Shown here in pieces: positions 31,609 to 40,343 of a DNA stretch of 44,749 nucleotides. Below the pieces are notes generated by a model. It saw only the letters and a program-made list of their open reading frames with translations, was not told where the DNA came from and made no database searches. A program made the position numbers and the translations under genes. The first letter of the stretch is position 1. The number at the start of each line of letters is the position of its first letter. The stretch covers positions 1 to 44,749 of the forward strand of contig NZ_CAMLHM010000033.1 in the NCBI RefSeq assembly GCF_946479885.1, given 5' to 3'. The stretch is from an uncultured Devosia sp. (GTDB lineage Bacteria > Pseudomonadota > Alphaproteobacteria > Rhizobiales > Devosiaceae).

Positions 31609-32733
31609 ATGATCTGGGACATAGTCATTTTTCTGCTGCAGGCCGTCCTGGCCTTCGTCGCGTCGACGGCCCTGTTCGACGCGCTGCATTGGATCCTGCA
31701 TAAATGGGAGCGCTCAAGCATCCCGCTGTTGCGGACCTTCTCGTCCTGGCACTGGGTGCACCACAAGTTCCTCGGCCTCGACATGCAGATCAACCCGGCC
31801 TATGCCCGGGCCAATATCTGGTTCCACATCCTGCCTGAATACCTCACCTCCATGGCGGGGACTCTGGTGTTCCTGCTGGTCTTTCCCTGGCCGCCGATCG
31901 CTGCCGTGGCCGTTATCCGTACCGTGATGCTCGGGATGACGCTGCGCGAGGAAGGGCTGGACTACAATCACATGTCGATGGATCGAGTGGGCGGGCAGCA
32001 GGGGCTGCTGTGGGTGGACAACAATTACCACGCCATGCACCACGTCTATCCGCACAACTTCTTCTCGTCCTTCGCCAATGTGTTCGACATGATCGCGGGC
32101 ACCAGTTGCCAGATCGAGGGACGGCGTTTCCTGGTGACGGGCGCCAGCGGCGCCTTCGGTTCGGCGATGGTGGCGACGCTGACCCGGCTCGGCGGCGTTG
32201 TTGAGACGGCCAAGTCGGGTGTCGATTTCACCGCCGGCAACTACGGCGCGATGCAGGACAAGCTGCTCCGCGCCGACGTGCTGGTGCTGGCGCACGGCGC
32301 CAAGACGGAGGACTGCTGGAACGCCAACAATGTCACGTTCCGCGAGCTCACAGAGCTTTTCACCGATCTGGGCAAGGCCCGGCTGACCCCGCCGGAAGTC
32401 TGGGCGCTGGGTTCGGAGGTCGAGTTCCACGGCGACATGGGCATGGACGAACTCAAGGCCTACTCTGCTTCCAAGCGCGCCTTCGCATTGCGGGCGCGTG
32501 ACTACTATCGCTCCGATGCGCTGATCTACCGGCACATCGTGCCGTCGTCGTTCACCTCGCCCATGGGCAAGGGCGCTATGAGCGCCCAGACGGCGGTCAG
32601 CATTGCGCTATTCTTCATCCGCCGTGGCTTCCGCTACGTGCCGGTCACTCTGACCGGGCTGGCGCTGCTGAACTATTTCCGTTTTCGATTCTTCCAAAAG
32701 GGGCAGCCGGACGTTTCCCAGCCGGCCGAGTGA
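31609..32733 (+). CDS. Bifunctional sterol desaturase-like / short-chain dehydrogenase fusion
   Basis: The 374-residue protein joins two domains. Residues 1-165 resemble membrane di-iron fatty acid hydroxylase/sterol desaturases, with several hydrophobic segments and histidine boxes H27/H31, H48/H51/H52, H121 and H141/H144/H145/H149. Residues 172-360 form a short-chain dehydrogenase: nucleotide motif TGASGAFG (177-184) and Y285-SAS-K289. A family of such fusions is known (annotated as bifunctional sterol desaturase/short chain dehydrogenase); the substrate is not. The start ATG at 31609 lacks a clear ribosome-binding site. The HIT gene begins 2 bases after its stop. Confidence 0.88.
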   Translation: MIWDIVIFLLQAVLAFVASTALFDALHWILHKWERSSIPLLRTFSSWHWVHHKFLGLDMQINPAYARANIWFHILPEYLTSMAGTLVFLLVFPWPPIAAVAVIRTVMLGMTLREEGLDYNHMSMDRVGGQQGLLWVDNNYHAMHHVYPHNFFSSFANVFDMIAGTSCQIEGRRFLVTGASGAFGSAMVATLTRLGGVVETAKSGVDFTAGNYGAMQDKLLRADVLVLAHGAKTEDCWNANNVTFRELTELFTDLGKARLTPPEVWALGSEVEFHGDMGMDELKAYSASKRAFALRARDYYRSDALIYRHIVPSSFTSPMGKGAMSAQTAVSIALFFIRRGFRYVPVTLTGLALLNYFRFRFFQKGQPDVSQPAE

Positions 32734-32735
32734 CC

Positions 32736-33152
32736 ATGAGCTACGATTCATCCAACATCTTCGGCAAGGTCCTGCGCGGCGAAATCCCGGCGCACAAGGT
32801 TTATGAGGACGATACGGCGCTCGTGATGATGGACATCTTCCCGCAGTCGCGCGGCCACACGCTGGTTGTTCCCAAAATGCCGTCGCGCAACCTGCTCGAT
32901 GCCGATCCGGCGGCCCTGTCAGCTGTTATTCCGCTGGTGCAAAAAGTCGCCCAGGCGGTGAAGCGGGCCACGGGCGCCGATGGCGTCAGGCTGGCGCAGT
33001 TCAACGAGGCTGCCGCCGGGCAGACCGTGTTCCACCTGCATTTTCACGTAATTCCCGCCTATGACGGCGTGCCGCTGGGCGCGCATGGTGGCGGCAAGGC
33101 TGATGATGCCGAGCTGGCGGCTTTGGCCAAGGCGATAGCAGCCGCGCTCTAG
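32736..33152 (+). CDS. HIT family hydrolase
   Basis: This is a 138-residue histidine-triad protein, a family that hydrolyses nucleoside phosphoramidates or dinucleotide polyphosphates. The triad is H100-L-H102-F-H104 in VFHLHFHVIP, and the N-terminus IFGKVLRGEIPAHKVYEDD is typical. The ATG at 32736 is used; a GTG at 32730 overlapping the upstream stop is an alternative. It is the last gene of the plus-strand run from DUF3572. Its stop overlaps the stop of a 25-residue gene on the other strand. Confidence 0.93.
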   Translation: MSYDSSNIFGKVLRGEIPAHKVYEDDTALVMMDIFPQSRGHTLVVPKMPSRNLLDADPAALSAVIPLVQKVAQAVKRATGADGVRLAQFNEAAAGQTVFHLHFHVIPAYDGVPLGAHGGGKADDAELAALAKAIAAAL

Positions 33153-33226
33153 TGGTGGCTGTGGCTGCCGCCCATGGTCAGCACCGCCACGATTGCCATA
33201 GTCCCAATGATCATCAGCAGGGTCAT
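33149..33226 (-). CDS. 25-residue single-span membrane peptide with His-rich end
   Basis: This short minus-strand frame lies directly after lolD. It starts at an ATG at 33226 with a strong AAGGAG 8 bases upstream and encodes 25 residues: a hydrophobic helix (TLLMIIGTMAIVAVLTM) and a short polar end GGSHSHH. The 51-base gap after lolD and the good ribosome-binding site make it a likely last gene of the proS-lolC-lolD transcript. It would insert in the inner membrane. No function is known to me. It is below usual gene-calling limits, and its stop overlaps the convergent HIT gene stop. Confidence 0.62.
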   Translation of the reverse strand: MTLLMIIGTMAIVAVLTMGGSHSHH

Positions 33227-33277
33227 TTGCCGTTCTCCTTGAGCGGGGAGAACTCAGTATGCGCCTGTTCGGTTCGA

Positions 33278-33964
33278 TCACAAAGTGTGATCGACGACCA
33301 GACCACCCTTGAGTGTGACGATGCGATCGGCGCGCCGCGCCAGATCGTGATTGTGCGTGGCGATAAGCGCGGCCGCGCCCTCGTTCTTGATGAGGTTGCC
33401 CAGGGCGGCAAAGACCAGGTCGCTGGTTTCCGGATCGAGATTGCCTGTGGGCTCATCCGCCAGGATCACCTTGGGGTGGTTGGCGGCGGCGCGGGCAATG
33501 GCGATGCGTTGCTGCTCGCCGCCTGACAGCTCGGCCGGCCGGTGGCTGGCGCGGGGCCCGACACCCAACAGGTCCAGCAGCTCCATCGACCGCTTGTCTG
33601 CCTCAGCCGGCGATTTTCCGGCAATCAGCTGCGGCATCGATACGTTCTCGAGCGCGGTGAACTCGGGCAGCAGATGGTGGAATTGATAGACATAGCCCAC
33701 GGTGGAGCGGCGCAGCTGCGTGCGGCCGCGATCACCGAGCTTGCTGGTGGGAACGCCCATGATGGCAACTTCGCCGCCCTGTGGGCTCTCAAGGAGCCCT
33801 GAGAGGTGCAGCAAGGTCGACTTGCCGGCGCCGGACGGCGCCACGAGGGCGACGAGCTCACCACTGTTGACGGCGAGATTGGCGGCTTCGAGCACGCGGA
33901 CGATGCTGTCGCCCTGCCCGTAATGCCGGTGGACGTCAGTCAGAAGCAGATGCGGCTCATTCAT
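33278..33964 (-). CDS. lolD: LolD, lipoprotein-releasing ABC transporter ATPase
   Basis: LolD powers release of outer-membrane lipoproteins from the inner membrane to LolA. The 228-residue ATPase has a Walker A of APSGAGKS (42-49; the first glycine is alanine, K48 intact), the signature LSGGEQQR (146-153), Walker B VILADE (166-171) and the H-loop in ALIATHNHD. Its start overlaps the lolC stop by 8 bases, so the pair is translationally coupled. An 8-bp inverted repeat, CGATCACA/TGTGATCG, spans the stop codon (33275-33293). Confidence 0.95.
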   Translation of the reverse strand: MNEPHLLLTDVHRHYGQGDSIVRVLEAANLAVNSGELVALVAPSGAGKSTLLHLSGLLESPQGGEVAIMGVPTSKLGDRGRTQLRRSTVGYVYQFHHLLPEFTALENVSMPQLIAGKSPAEADKRSMELLDLLGVGPRASHRPAELSGGEQQRIAIARAAANHPKVILADEPTGNLDPETSDLVFAALGNLIKNEGAAALIATHNHDLARRADRIVTLKGGLVVDHTL

Positions 33965-35345
33965 AGCGCAGGGCCTCGACGGGATCGTATTGCGCGGCGC
34001 GCCAGGCCGGGTAGAGCGTCGCGAGGAAGCTCAGCCCCAGCGAGAGGCAGATGACTACGGTGACCTCGACCGGATCGGTCTTGGACGGCAGCGAGGACAG
34101 GAAGAATATTTCGGGCGGGAAGATCGCCACACCCAGCGTATTGGAGACAAAGGCCCGCAGCGGCTCGGCATTGGCCGCCACAAGGAGCCCGAGCACCACG
34201 CCGCTCATCGTGCCGATCACGCCGATGGTCGTGCCCGTGATCGAGAATATCCGCATGATCGAACCCCGCGTTGCGCCCATGGTGCGCAGTACGGCGATGT
34301 CGGAGCTCTTGTCTTTCACCAGCATGATCAGGCTGGAAATGATGTTGAAGGCGGCAACCAGGATGATCATCGAGAGGATGGTGAACATCACTACGCGCTC
34401 CACCTGCAGAGCCGAGAAGAAGGTCTCGTTGCGCTGCTGCCAATCGGTCAGGATCAGCGGGCGGGCTAACGGGTCGGCTTGCAGCCGCTGACGCATCACG
34501 GTGGTGTTGTCAGGATCGTCGATGAAGATTTCGGCGGCGGAGGCCTGTCCAACGCGGTCATAATACTGCTCGAGCTGGTCATTGGTGAGCGGCGGATCGA
34601 GCGGCCCCTGCGACGGCAGCTGGACGCCCGGCTTCAGCACTTCTTCGGTCAGCTTGAAATAGTCCTGCGCCGGCTCGAGCGGCATATACATGAAGAAGCT
34701 GTCGAACTCGACCATGCCCAGGTCGAAAATCACGTTGACCGGATAAGACTTAATCTGGGGCGTCGAGCCGAATGGCGTCATCGCCCCATCGGGATTGATG
34801 ATCTGCACCTGGTCGCCCAGCGAAACCCCCAGCGTCTGGGCCAGCCGGTAGCCAATCGCCACGCCCTTGCTCTCGTCCCATTGGTCCCACCCACCCTCGA
34901 TATTGGCGGAGTAGAGAAGCTTGAGCTTCTTGAGGTTTTCCTCGTCCATGCCTCGGACGGTGACGCCGGTGGAACTGCCTTTGCCGGAAGCCAGAACCTG
35001 TCCTTCGACGAAATAGACCGCAAAGCTCACGCCGTCGACCTGCTCGAGCGCCGCCACAGTTTCCTTGTAGTCGGTGAATTCGCGTTCGATCGGATAGGCG
35101 GTGAAGTGCCCGTTGAGCCCCAGGATCTTGGTCAGCAGCTCGGCGCGAAAGCCGTTCATGACCGACATGACGACGATCAGCGTCGCGACGCCGATGGCAA
35201 CGCCAACCATGGTGAGGCTGGCGATGACCGAGATGAATGCCTCCTTGCGGCGGGCGCGCAGGTAGCGCCCGGCAATCATCCATTCGAAGCGCGAAAAGGC
35301 GCGCGTGCCCTTGTTCAGCAGAGGCGGCGCCGTGTTGTCGGTCAA
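33957..35345 (-). CDS. lolC: LolC/LolE family lipoprotein-releasing permease
   Basis: This is the membrane subunit of the lipoprotein-release ABC transporter. The 462-residue protein has one N-terminal membrane helix (about 39-63), a large periplasmic domain (about 65-315) and three C-terminal helices, ending in [20 protein letters not shown], a family hallmark. It is longer than E. coli LolC (~400) through a larger periplasmic domain. There is a single LolC/E gene, so the complex is probably a homodimer or the LolF type. The start is a TTG at 35345 that overlaps the proS stop (TTGA). lolD overlaps its 3' end. Confidence 0.93.
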   Translation of the reverse strand: MTDNTAPPLLNKGTRAFSRFEWMIAGRYLRARRKEAFISVIASLTMVGVAIGVATLIVVMSVMNGFRAELLTKILGLNGHFTAYPIEREFTDYKETVAALEQVDGVSFAVYFVEGQVLASGKGSSTGVTVRGMDEENLKKLKLLYSANIEGGWDQWDESKGVAIGYRLAQTLGVSLGDQVQIINPDGAMTPFGSTPQIKSYPVNVIFDLGMVEFDSFFMYMPLEPAQDYFKLTEEVLKPGVQLPSQGPLDPPLTNDQLEQYYDRVGQASAAEIFIDDPDNTTVMRQRLQADPLARPLILTDWQQRNETFFSALQVERVVMFTILSMIILVAAFNIISSLIMLVKDKSSDIAVLRTMGATRGSIMRIFSITGTTIGVIGTMSGVVLGLLVAANAEPLRAFVSNTLGVAIFPPEIFFLSSLPSKTDPVEVTVVICLSLGLSFLATLYPAWRAAQYDPVEALRYE

Positions 35346-36691
35346 ATGTCGGTCTTTCGCTGCGGTTCGATCAGGCCCTTGAGCCGCGCGACCGCATCGG
35401 CGATCGGCAGCGTCTCGCGCTCGCCGGTCTTGCGGTGCTTGATCTCGGCTTCGCCCGCGGCAAGGCCGCGCGGTCCCAGGATGATCTGGTAGGGAATGCC
35501 GATCAGGTCCGCCGTGGTGAACTTGGCGCCGGCGCCCTGGTCACGATCATCATAGAGCATGTCGATGCCCGCTGCCGTCAGCTCATCATAGAGTTTGTTG
35601 CAAGCCACATCGCAGGCAGCGTCGCCAGCCTTGAGATTGATCAGGACGGCCTCGAAGGGTGCTACCGAGACCGGCCAGACGATGCCGGCATCGTCATGGA
35701 ACGCCTCAATCAGCGCGGGAACCAGGCGAGTCGGCCCAATGCCGTAGGAACCCATATGCACGGTGATTTCCTTGCCGTCGGGACCGGTAACGGTCGCCTT
35801 CATGGGTTCGGAATACTTGGTGCCGAAGTAGAAAATATGGCCAACTTCAATACCGCGTGCAGAAACACGGTGTTCCTCGGGAACAGCCGCTTCATACTCG
35901 GCCATATCGACCATTTCCTCGGTCGCGGCATAGAGCGACGTCCAATCGTCGAAGATCGGATTGAGGTCGCCGCGGAAGTCGGTATCGGCGCCCGGAATGG
36001 GCTTGTCGAGCAGGCGGCGGTCGCAGAACACCTGGCTCTCGCCGGTGTCTGCCAGCACGATCCACTCGTGGCTGAGGTCGCCGCCGATGGGGCCGGTATC
36101 GGCGCGCATCGGAATGGCGGTCAGGCCCATGCGGGCATAAGTGCGCAGGTACGCCACGAACATGCGTTCGTAGGCTGCCACAGCAGCTTCCTTGGACAGG
36201 TCGAAGGAATAGGCGTCCTTCATGAGGAACTCGCGGCTGCGCATGGTGCCGAAGCGCGGGCGCACCTCGTCGCGGAACTTCCACTGGATGTGGTAGAGGT
36301 TCAGCGGCAGGTCCTTGTAGGACTTCACATAGCTGCGGAAGATGTCGGTGATCATCTCCTCGTTGGTCGGGCCATAGAGGAATTCGCGCTCATGGCGATC
36401 CTCGATGCGGAGCATCTCCTTGCCATAGGCGTCGTAGCGGCCGGATTCGCGCCACAGGTCGGCGGACTGGATGGTCGGCATCAGCAGCTGGATCGCGCCG
36501 GAGCGGTTCTGCTCCTCCTCGATGATCTTCTGCACCTTCATCAGCACCTTGTAGCCGAGGGGCAGCCAGGAATAGAGGCCGGAGGCCTGCTGACGGATCA
36601 TTCCGGCACGCAGCATCAGGCGGTGCGAGACGATTTCGGCTTCCTTGGGGACGTCGCGCAGGACCGGCAAAAAGTAGCGAGACAGGCGCAT
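35342..36691 (-). CDS. proS: Prolyl-tRNA synthetase (short alphaproteobacterial type)
   Basis: This class II synthetase charges tRNA(Pro). The 449-residue product lacks the ~180-residue editing insertion of E. coli ProS, as usual in alphaproteobacteria. The class II motifs are visible: motif 1 around [19 protein letters not shown], motif 2 [20 protein letters not shown] and motif 3 [16 protein letters not shown]; the C-terminal anticodon-binding domain ends in RKTDI. The ATG at 36691 has AGGAG 6 bases upstream; an upstream frame to 36781 has no family match. It is the first gene of proS-lolC-lolD. Confidence 0.97.
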   Translation of the reverse strand: MRLSRYFLPVLRDVPKEAEIVSHRLMLRAGMIRQQASGLYSWLPLGYKVLMKVQKIIEEEQNRSGAIQLLMPTIQSADLWRESGRYDAYGKEMLRIEDRHEREFLYGPTNEEMITDIFRSYVKSYKDLPLNLYHIQWKFRDEVRPRFGTMRSREFLMKDAYSFDLSKEAAVAAYERMFVAYLRTYARMGLTAIPMRADTGPIGGDLSHEWIVLADTGESQVFCDRRLLDKPIPGADTDFRGDLNPIFDDWTSLYAATEEMVDMAEYEAAVPEEHRVSARGIEVGHIFYFGTKYSEPMKATVTGPDGKEITVHMGSYGIGPTRLVPALIEAFHDDAGIVWPVSVAPFEAVLINLKAGDAACDVACNKLYDELTAAGIDMLYDDRDQGAGAKFTTADLIGIPYQIILGPRGLAAGEAEIKHRKTGERETLPIADAVARLKGLIEPQRKTDI

Positions 36692-36819
36692 GTGAACTCC
36701 TGAAAAGGTCCGTCGACTCAAGGCTTTTGTTGATGCCCACTCAAATCCTACTCGTCCATCTGATGCAAGCATGGAAGGCATGCAGAATCTGCGTGACAGG
36801 GCGAAAATCTGTTGTTAGG

Positions 36820-36968
36820 GTCCCTCGCAATAAAGCGAAGGCGGTTCCAAACCGCCGGACGTCGACAACGTCTAGGGAGGAGCGTTGGCAGCCGCTTTCG
36901 TAGCGTGCCTAAGACCAACGTATTGTCGATAAAACTCTTTTAGCGGGGCCAATGTGCCCCGCTTTTTT
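36820..36968 (+). ncRNA. Putative small RNA ending in an intrinsic terminator
   Basis: The divergent gap of 328 bases between proS and the YjbR-like gene holds a plus-strand run of hairpins and a strong terminator, though no protein gene lies upstream on that strand. The hairpins are 36840-36846 with 36850-36856 (GGCGGTT/AACCGCC), 36858-36862 with 36868-36872 (GACGT/ACGTC) and 36883-36888 with 36915-36920 (CGTTGG/CCAACG) enclosing CGCT/AGCG. A weak promoter (GTGACA, 17 bases, TAGGGT at 36793-36821) precedes it. It could also be a leader: GGGAGGAG lies before a TTG at 36885 that opens a 15-codon frame (MAAAFVACLRPTYCR). The class is unknown; the 5' end is a guess. Confidence 0.5.
36943..36968 (+). 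terminator. Intrinsic terminator upstream of the YjbR-like gene
   Basis: A 7-bp stem, GCGGGGC/GCCCCGC (36943-36949 with 36956-36962), loop CAATGT, is followed by six T residues. It lies 51 bases before the YjbR-like start with no plus-strand gene upstream, so it ends a small RNA or attenuates a leader. Confidence 0.85.
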
Positions 36969-37019
36969 GTTTCTGATCGCGAAGGTAAGGCCCAAGCGGC
37001 CGTTCGGGAGGTCTTGGCA

Positions 37020-37346
37020 ATGGCAAATGGAGCCGATCTCAGGCGCATCGCTCTTTCGCTCGCCGGAACCACCGAGGCGCCCCACATGGACCGCGCCGCC
37101 TTTCGGGTAGACCGTATCTTTGTGACCCTCGACGCCGAAGGCCGGACGGCTAACTTCAAGTTCACGCCAGACGAGCAGGAGTTCAAATGCCAGCTCGCGC
37201 CGGACGTCTTTATGCCGCTCGACAATGCCTGGGGACGGCAGGGCTGGACGGCGGCTCATCTGTCAGCCGCAACCGAGGACGATCTGCGGGCGGCGCTCGA
37301 AATGGCGCATGGCCATGCCGTGGGCAAGCCGAAGCGGAAGCGCTAA
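37020..37346 (+). CDS. MmcQ/YjbR family protein
   Basis: This is a 108-residue protein of the MmcQ/YjbR family, which has a cyclic, double-wing-like fold and unproven DNA binding. Typical parts are the N-terminal helix LRRIALSLAGTTEAPHMDRA, the strand FRVDRIFVTLD, KFTPDEQEF, and WGRQGWTAAHLS near residue 71, and a basic C-terminus. The ATG at 37020 has GGGAGG 9 bases upstream; a longer frame from 36954 runs into the terminator. It is preceded by a putative small RNA and is convergent with the DUF1467 gene. Confidence 0.88.
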   Translation: MANGADLRRIALSLAGTTEAPHMDRAAFRVDRIFVTLDAEGRTANFKFTPDEQEFKCQLAPDVFMPLDNAWGRQGWTAAHLSAATEDDLRAALEMAHGHAVGKPKRKR

Positions 37347-37377
37347 TCGGGCCCAGGGGCCGTCGCGCTTTGAATGG

Positions 37378-37626
37378 TCAGCGGTTCCAGTAGTGGTGGA
37401 GGGTCTCGTTGGTGAGGCCCCACAGGAGCAGCGCCGTCAGGGCCATGGCGAGCACAGTGGCAATGAGGACCTTGCGAACGAGGCGCGGCGCCACCGGCGC
37501 CCCTGGATCGGTGCCGGCAACGACCTCCCCCGCCTCATGCTGGCTACGGTTGCCGATGGGCAGCACGGCCACGAAGGTCAGCCACCAGATGACGAAGAAG
37601 ACGGCGATGATGGAGCCGATCTGCAT
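37378..37626 (-). CDS. DUF1467 family membrane protein
   Basis: This is an 82-residue protein with two membrane helices (about 4-24 and 52-72) around a polar loop, and FFVIWWLTFVAVLPIGNRSQ near the start, typical of DUF1467. It is found in alphaproteobacteria between RNase J and proS genes; the role is unknown. In Brucella and Rhizobium a methylmalonyl-CoA epimerase gene lies between it and rnj; here that space (37627-37768) holds only a palindromic repeat. Confidence 0.88.
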   Translation of the reverse strand: MQIGSIIAVFFVIWWLTFVAVLPIGNRSQHEAGEVVAGTDPGAPVAPRLVRKVLIATVLAMALTALLLWGLTNETLHHYWNR

Positions 37627-37661
37627 ATATCACATCCCGCGGCCACCTGTGGCCAAGGTTT

Positions 37662-37746
37662 AGTAGACCTCATGGTGAGCTTGTCGAACCACGAGGTCGT
37701 GACTGTATAGTGCCACGCCTCGTCCTTCGACAGGCTCAGGATGAGG
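37662..37746. repeat. Palindromic doublet repeat, family C copy 2
   Basis: The left arm (37662-37701) and right arm (37718-37746) are identical to those at 7562-7601 and 7625-7653. The spacers differ in length and sequence (16 versus 23 bases). Between the left and inverted right arm, a GG/CC pair in the stem is replaced by CC/GG, a compensatory change that supports selection for the hairpin. It lies between the DUF1467 and RNase J genes. Confidence 0.85.
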
Positions 37747-37768
37747 CTACTGGTGAGGCACGTCGCCG

Positions 37769-39442
37769 CTACACCCGGTGCACGAAGACCGAAACGTTGG
37801 GTTTGCGGCCCCAATAGGCGTTGACCTCGTTGCGGATGGCCTTGAACAGCGCCGAGTTCAGCACTTCGGTATCGCTGCGGCGCTTGGGCGGCATCGATTT
37901 GATGACACCTGCAATGGTGTCCTCGACCAGCTCGCCCAGCGACTCGTCCTCCGTCTCGGGCAGCCCTTCGATCACGAGGTCAGGACCCGACACGACCTGG
38001 CCGCCGCCATTGACGCAGAGGCTGACCACGACATGGCCGCCGAACGACAGGCGGCGACGCCCCTTGACCCCGGACTCTTCGGGTGTGCAGAGCACGAGGC
38101 CATCGAGATAGAGCTCGCCCGTGCGCACTTCGGCCGGGAAGGCCAGCGGCTCGGGGAACAGGCGCACCAGGTCGCCGTTGCGGGCGTCGATGACGTTTGC
38201 GATGCCGGAATCGCGGCCGAGCTTGGCATGGGCCTGGAGATGGGTTGCCTCGCCATGGACAGGCACCAGCACTTCGGGCTTTACCCACGAGTAGAGCTTG
38301 CGCAGTTCGTCGCGACGGGGATGGCCCGTGACGTGAACCAGACCATCATTGGCGGTGATGACCTCAACGCCCTTGTCGATCAGCATGTTCTGGATGTCGA
38401 TGACTTCGCGCTCGTTGCCCGGAATGGCCCAGGACGAGAAGATCATACGGTCGCCGGCGTTGAGATCGATGACCGGATGTTCGCCGCGGGCGATGCGGGC
38501 AATGGCGGCGCGCGCCTCGCCCTGGCTGCCGGTACAGATCAGCACGATCTTGTTGCGGGCAATGGTCTTGTAGGCGTCCTGGTCGAGCAGCGGCGGCAGG
38601 CCCTCGAGCATGCCCAGCTCGCGCGCGATGCCCATGATGCGGTGCAGCGAGCGGCCCGACATCACCACTTGCCGGCCAGCCTTCTCAGCGGCACGCACGA
38701 TGGAGATGACGCGACCGACGTTGGACGCGAAGGTAGTGACCGCAACGCGGTTGGGCGATTCCGCGATCATTGCGGCCAGGTTGGCGGCGACCTCGGCTTC
38801 GCTCGGGCTTTCGCCGTCCTTGAGCGCATTGGTGGAGTCGCAGATCAGCGCCAGTGGGGTCGACGTATCCTCGCCGATCTTCTGCAGGCGCGCCACATCG
38901 GTGGGCGCGTTGCCGACCGGGGTTGGGTCGAGCTTCCAGTCGCCGGTATGCAGCACACGGCCAATGGGCGTCGTGATCAGCAATGCGTTGGACTCGGGGA
39001 TCGAGTGGGCGACGTTGATCGCCTCGATGGTGAAGGGGCCGATCTCGAAGGGCTTGCCCGGCCGCATGATGGTGATGTCTACGTTTTCGACGATGCCATC
39101 CCCTGCCCGCTTGGCGGCCAGCATGGCGGCGGTGAAGGGCGTGCAGAACACCGGCTTCTCGAAGCCCGGCCAGAGGTCGAGCACGGCACCATAGTGGTCT
39201 TCGTGGCTGTGGGTGAGGATCAGCGCCAGCACGTCATCGGCGCGTTCCTCGAGAAATTCGGGGTTGGCCATGATGAGTTCGATGCCCGGCAGGTCAGGCC
39301 CGCCGAAGGTCACGCCGCAATCGACGACGATCCATTTGCGCGAGCGCTCCGGGCCGAAGCCATAAGCGCCCATATTCATACCGATCTCGCCGACGCCGCC
39401 GAGCGGCACGAAGACGAGTTCATCCCTTTGGTTTTTAGCCAT
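37769..39442 (-). CDS. rnj: Ribonuclease J
   Basis: RNase J is a metallo-beta-lactamase/beta-CASP nuclease with 5'-to-3' exonuclease and endonuclease activity in RNA maturation and decay. The 557-residue product has the metal motif H78-S-H80-E-D82-H83 (LILTHSHEDH), a beta-CASP part (about 200-350; ICDSTNA, VVMSGRSLHRIM, ICTGSQGEARAA), the returning MBL motif VHVTGHPRRDEL and a C-terminal domain. A good length match to bacterial RNase J. The ATG at 39442 gives MAKNQRDELVFVPLGGVGEIG. birA and nuoN lie upstream on the same strand. With rnr, the window encodes both a 5' and a 3' exoribonuclease. Confidence 0.96.
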   Translation of the reverse strand: MAKNQRDELVFVPLGGVGEIGMNMGAYGFGPERSRKWIVVDCGVTFGGPDLPGIELIMANPEFLEERADDVLALILTHSHEDHYGAVLDLWPGFEKPVFCTPFTAAMLAAKRAGDGIVENVDITIMRPGKPFEIGPFTIEAINVAHSIPESNALLITTPIGRVLHTGDWKLDPTPVGNAPTDVARLQKIGEDTSTPLALICDSTNALKDGESPSEAEVAANLAAMIAESPNRVAVTTFASNVGRVISIVRAAEKAGRQVVMSGRSLHRIMGIARELGMLEGLPPLLDQDAYKTIARNKIVLICTGSQGEARAAIARIARGEHPVIDLNAGDRMIFSSWAIPGNEREVIDIQNMLIDKGVEVITANDGLVHVTGHPRRDELRKLYSWVKPEVLVPVHGEATHLQAHAKLGRDSGIANVIDARNGDLVRLFPEPLAFPAEVRTGELYLDGLVLCTPEESGVKGRRRLSFGGHVVVSLCVNGGGQVVSGPDLVIEGLPETEDESLGELVEDTIAGVIKSMPPKRRSDTEVLNSALFKAIRNEVNAYWGRKPNVSVFVHRV

Positions 39443-39515
39443 GGGTCAGTTCAGTCCTTTCGAACGCAGCGCCGGAGCGATCTTTGGTCGCCGGTCGCCT
39501 GCGCAGTAATTGTGG

Positions 39516-40343
39516 TCAGCTTCGGGCGCTGGCCGTTGCCCCAAAATGCACGTCGCCCGCCGTTATCGCGATGCGACGATTGTCGTCGGCGCGGATGATC
39601 AAGCGTCCGTCGTCGTCGATGGTTTCAAAAATGCCCCGCAGTACGCCGCCATCCTGATTGACGGCGACGGGAGCGCCAATGCCCGCGGCAGAGGCGCGCC
39701 AGTGCTTGAGTACGTCGCCAATACCACGCCCGTCGTTCCACAGGCCAAAGGTTTCGACCCAGGCGTCCGACAGGGCATCGAACACGTCCTCGGCCGATCG
39801 CGGAGCGCCGAGCGAAACAAGACTGGTCGCCGGGTAAGGCAACCCCTCGGGCGCTGCCACGACATTGACGCCGATGCCGATTGCCACAGCCTGACGCCCG
39901 TCGGGCAGCTTGCTGGCTTCGAGCAGGATGCCGGCGAGCTTGGCGCCATCGGCCAAAACGTCATTGGGCCACTTGAGTGCAATGCGCCCGCCGCCCTGCG
40001 CGTCGGCCCCGTCAATGCCGATCTTGACCATGCCATGAGGCAGGATCGCCGAGAGCGCCCTATTGAGGGATACGCCAGCGACGAAGCCCAGCGTTGCCGC
40101 AGAAGTTGGGTCGGATTCAGGAACAATCAAGAGCGTGGCGGCGAGATTGCCCGCTGGATTGATCCACTGCCGGCCACGCCGTCCCCTGCCCGCGGTCTGC
40201 TGGCGGGCCACAAACCACACGCCACCGGGATCGCCTGCGGCAGCCGCTGCCAGAGCTTCGGCATTGGTCGAGCCGATGCTGTCATAGGCGCGCAGCCGGT
40301 AACCGGCTGCGCGTGCCTTGGGCCCGAGGGCGAAGTCCGTCAC
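39516..40343 (-). CDS. birA: Biotin-[acetyl-CoA-carboxylase] ligase
   Basis: This enzyme attaches biotin to carboxylase subunits. The 275-residue product has the ATP/biotin loop GRGRRGRQW (52-60), KWPNDVL near residue 124 and GIGVNV near 157, followed by a small C-terminal domain. There is no N-terminal DNA-binding domain, so it is a class I ligase and not the operon repressor. The start is a GTG at 40343 directly joined to the nuoN stop, so it is probably the last gene of the nuo transcript, as in other Rhizobiales. Confidence 0.94.
   Translation of the reverse strand: MTDFALGPKARAAGYRLRAYDSIGSTNAEALAAAAAGDPGGVWFVARQQTAGRGRRGRQWINPAGNLAATLLIVPESDPTSAATLGFVAGVSLNRALSAILPHGMVKIGIDGADAQGGGRIALKWPNDVLADGAKLAGILLEASKLPDGRQAVAIGIGVNVVAAPEGLPYPATSLVSLGAPRSAEDVFDALSDAWVETFGLWNDGRGIGDVLKHWRASAAGIGAPVAVNQDGGVLRGIFETIDDDGRLIIRADDNRRIAITAGDVHFGATASARS

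Noticed and set aside
33275..33293. Palindrome TCACA-AAG-TGTGA resembling a CRP half-site pair
   Set aside because: Orientation and spacing are wrong for a CRP/FNR site, and it lies on the lolD stop codon; more likely a chance hairpin.
37778..39598. 606-codon plus-strand frame antisense to rnj
   Set aside because: It mirrors the RNase J gene in the opposite strand and shows no recognisable domain or ribosome-binding site.
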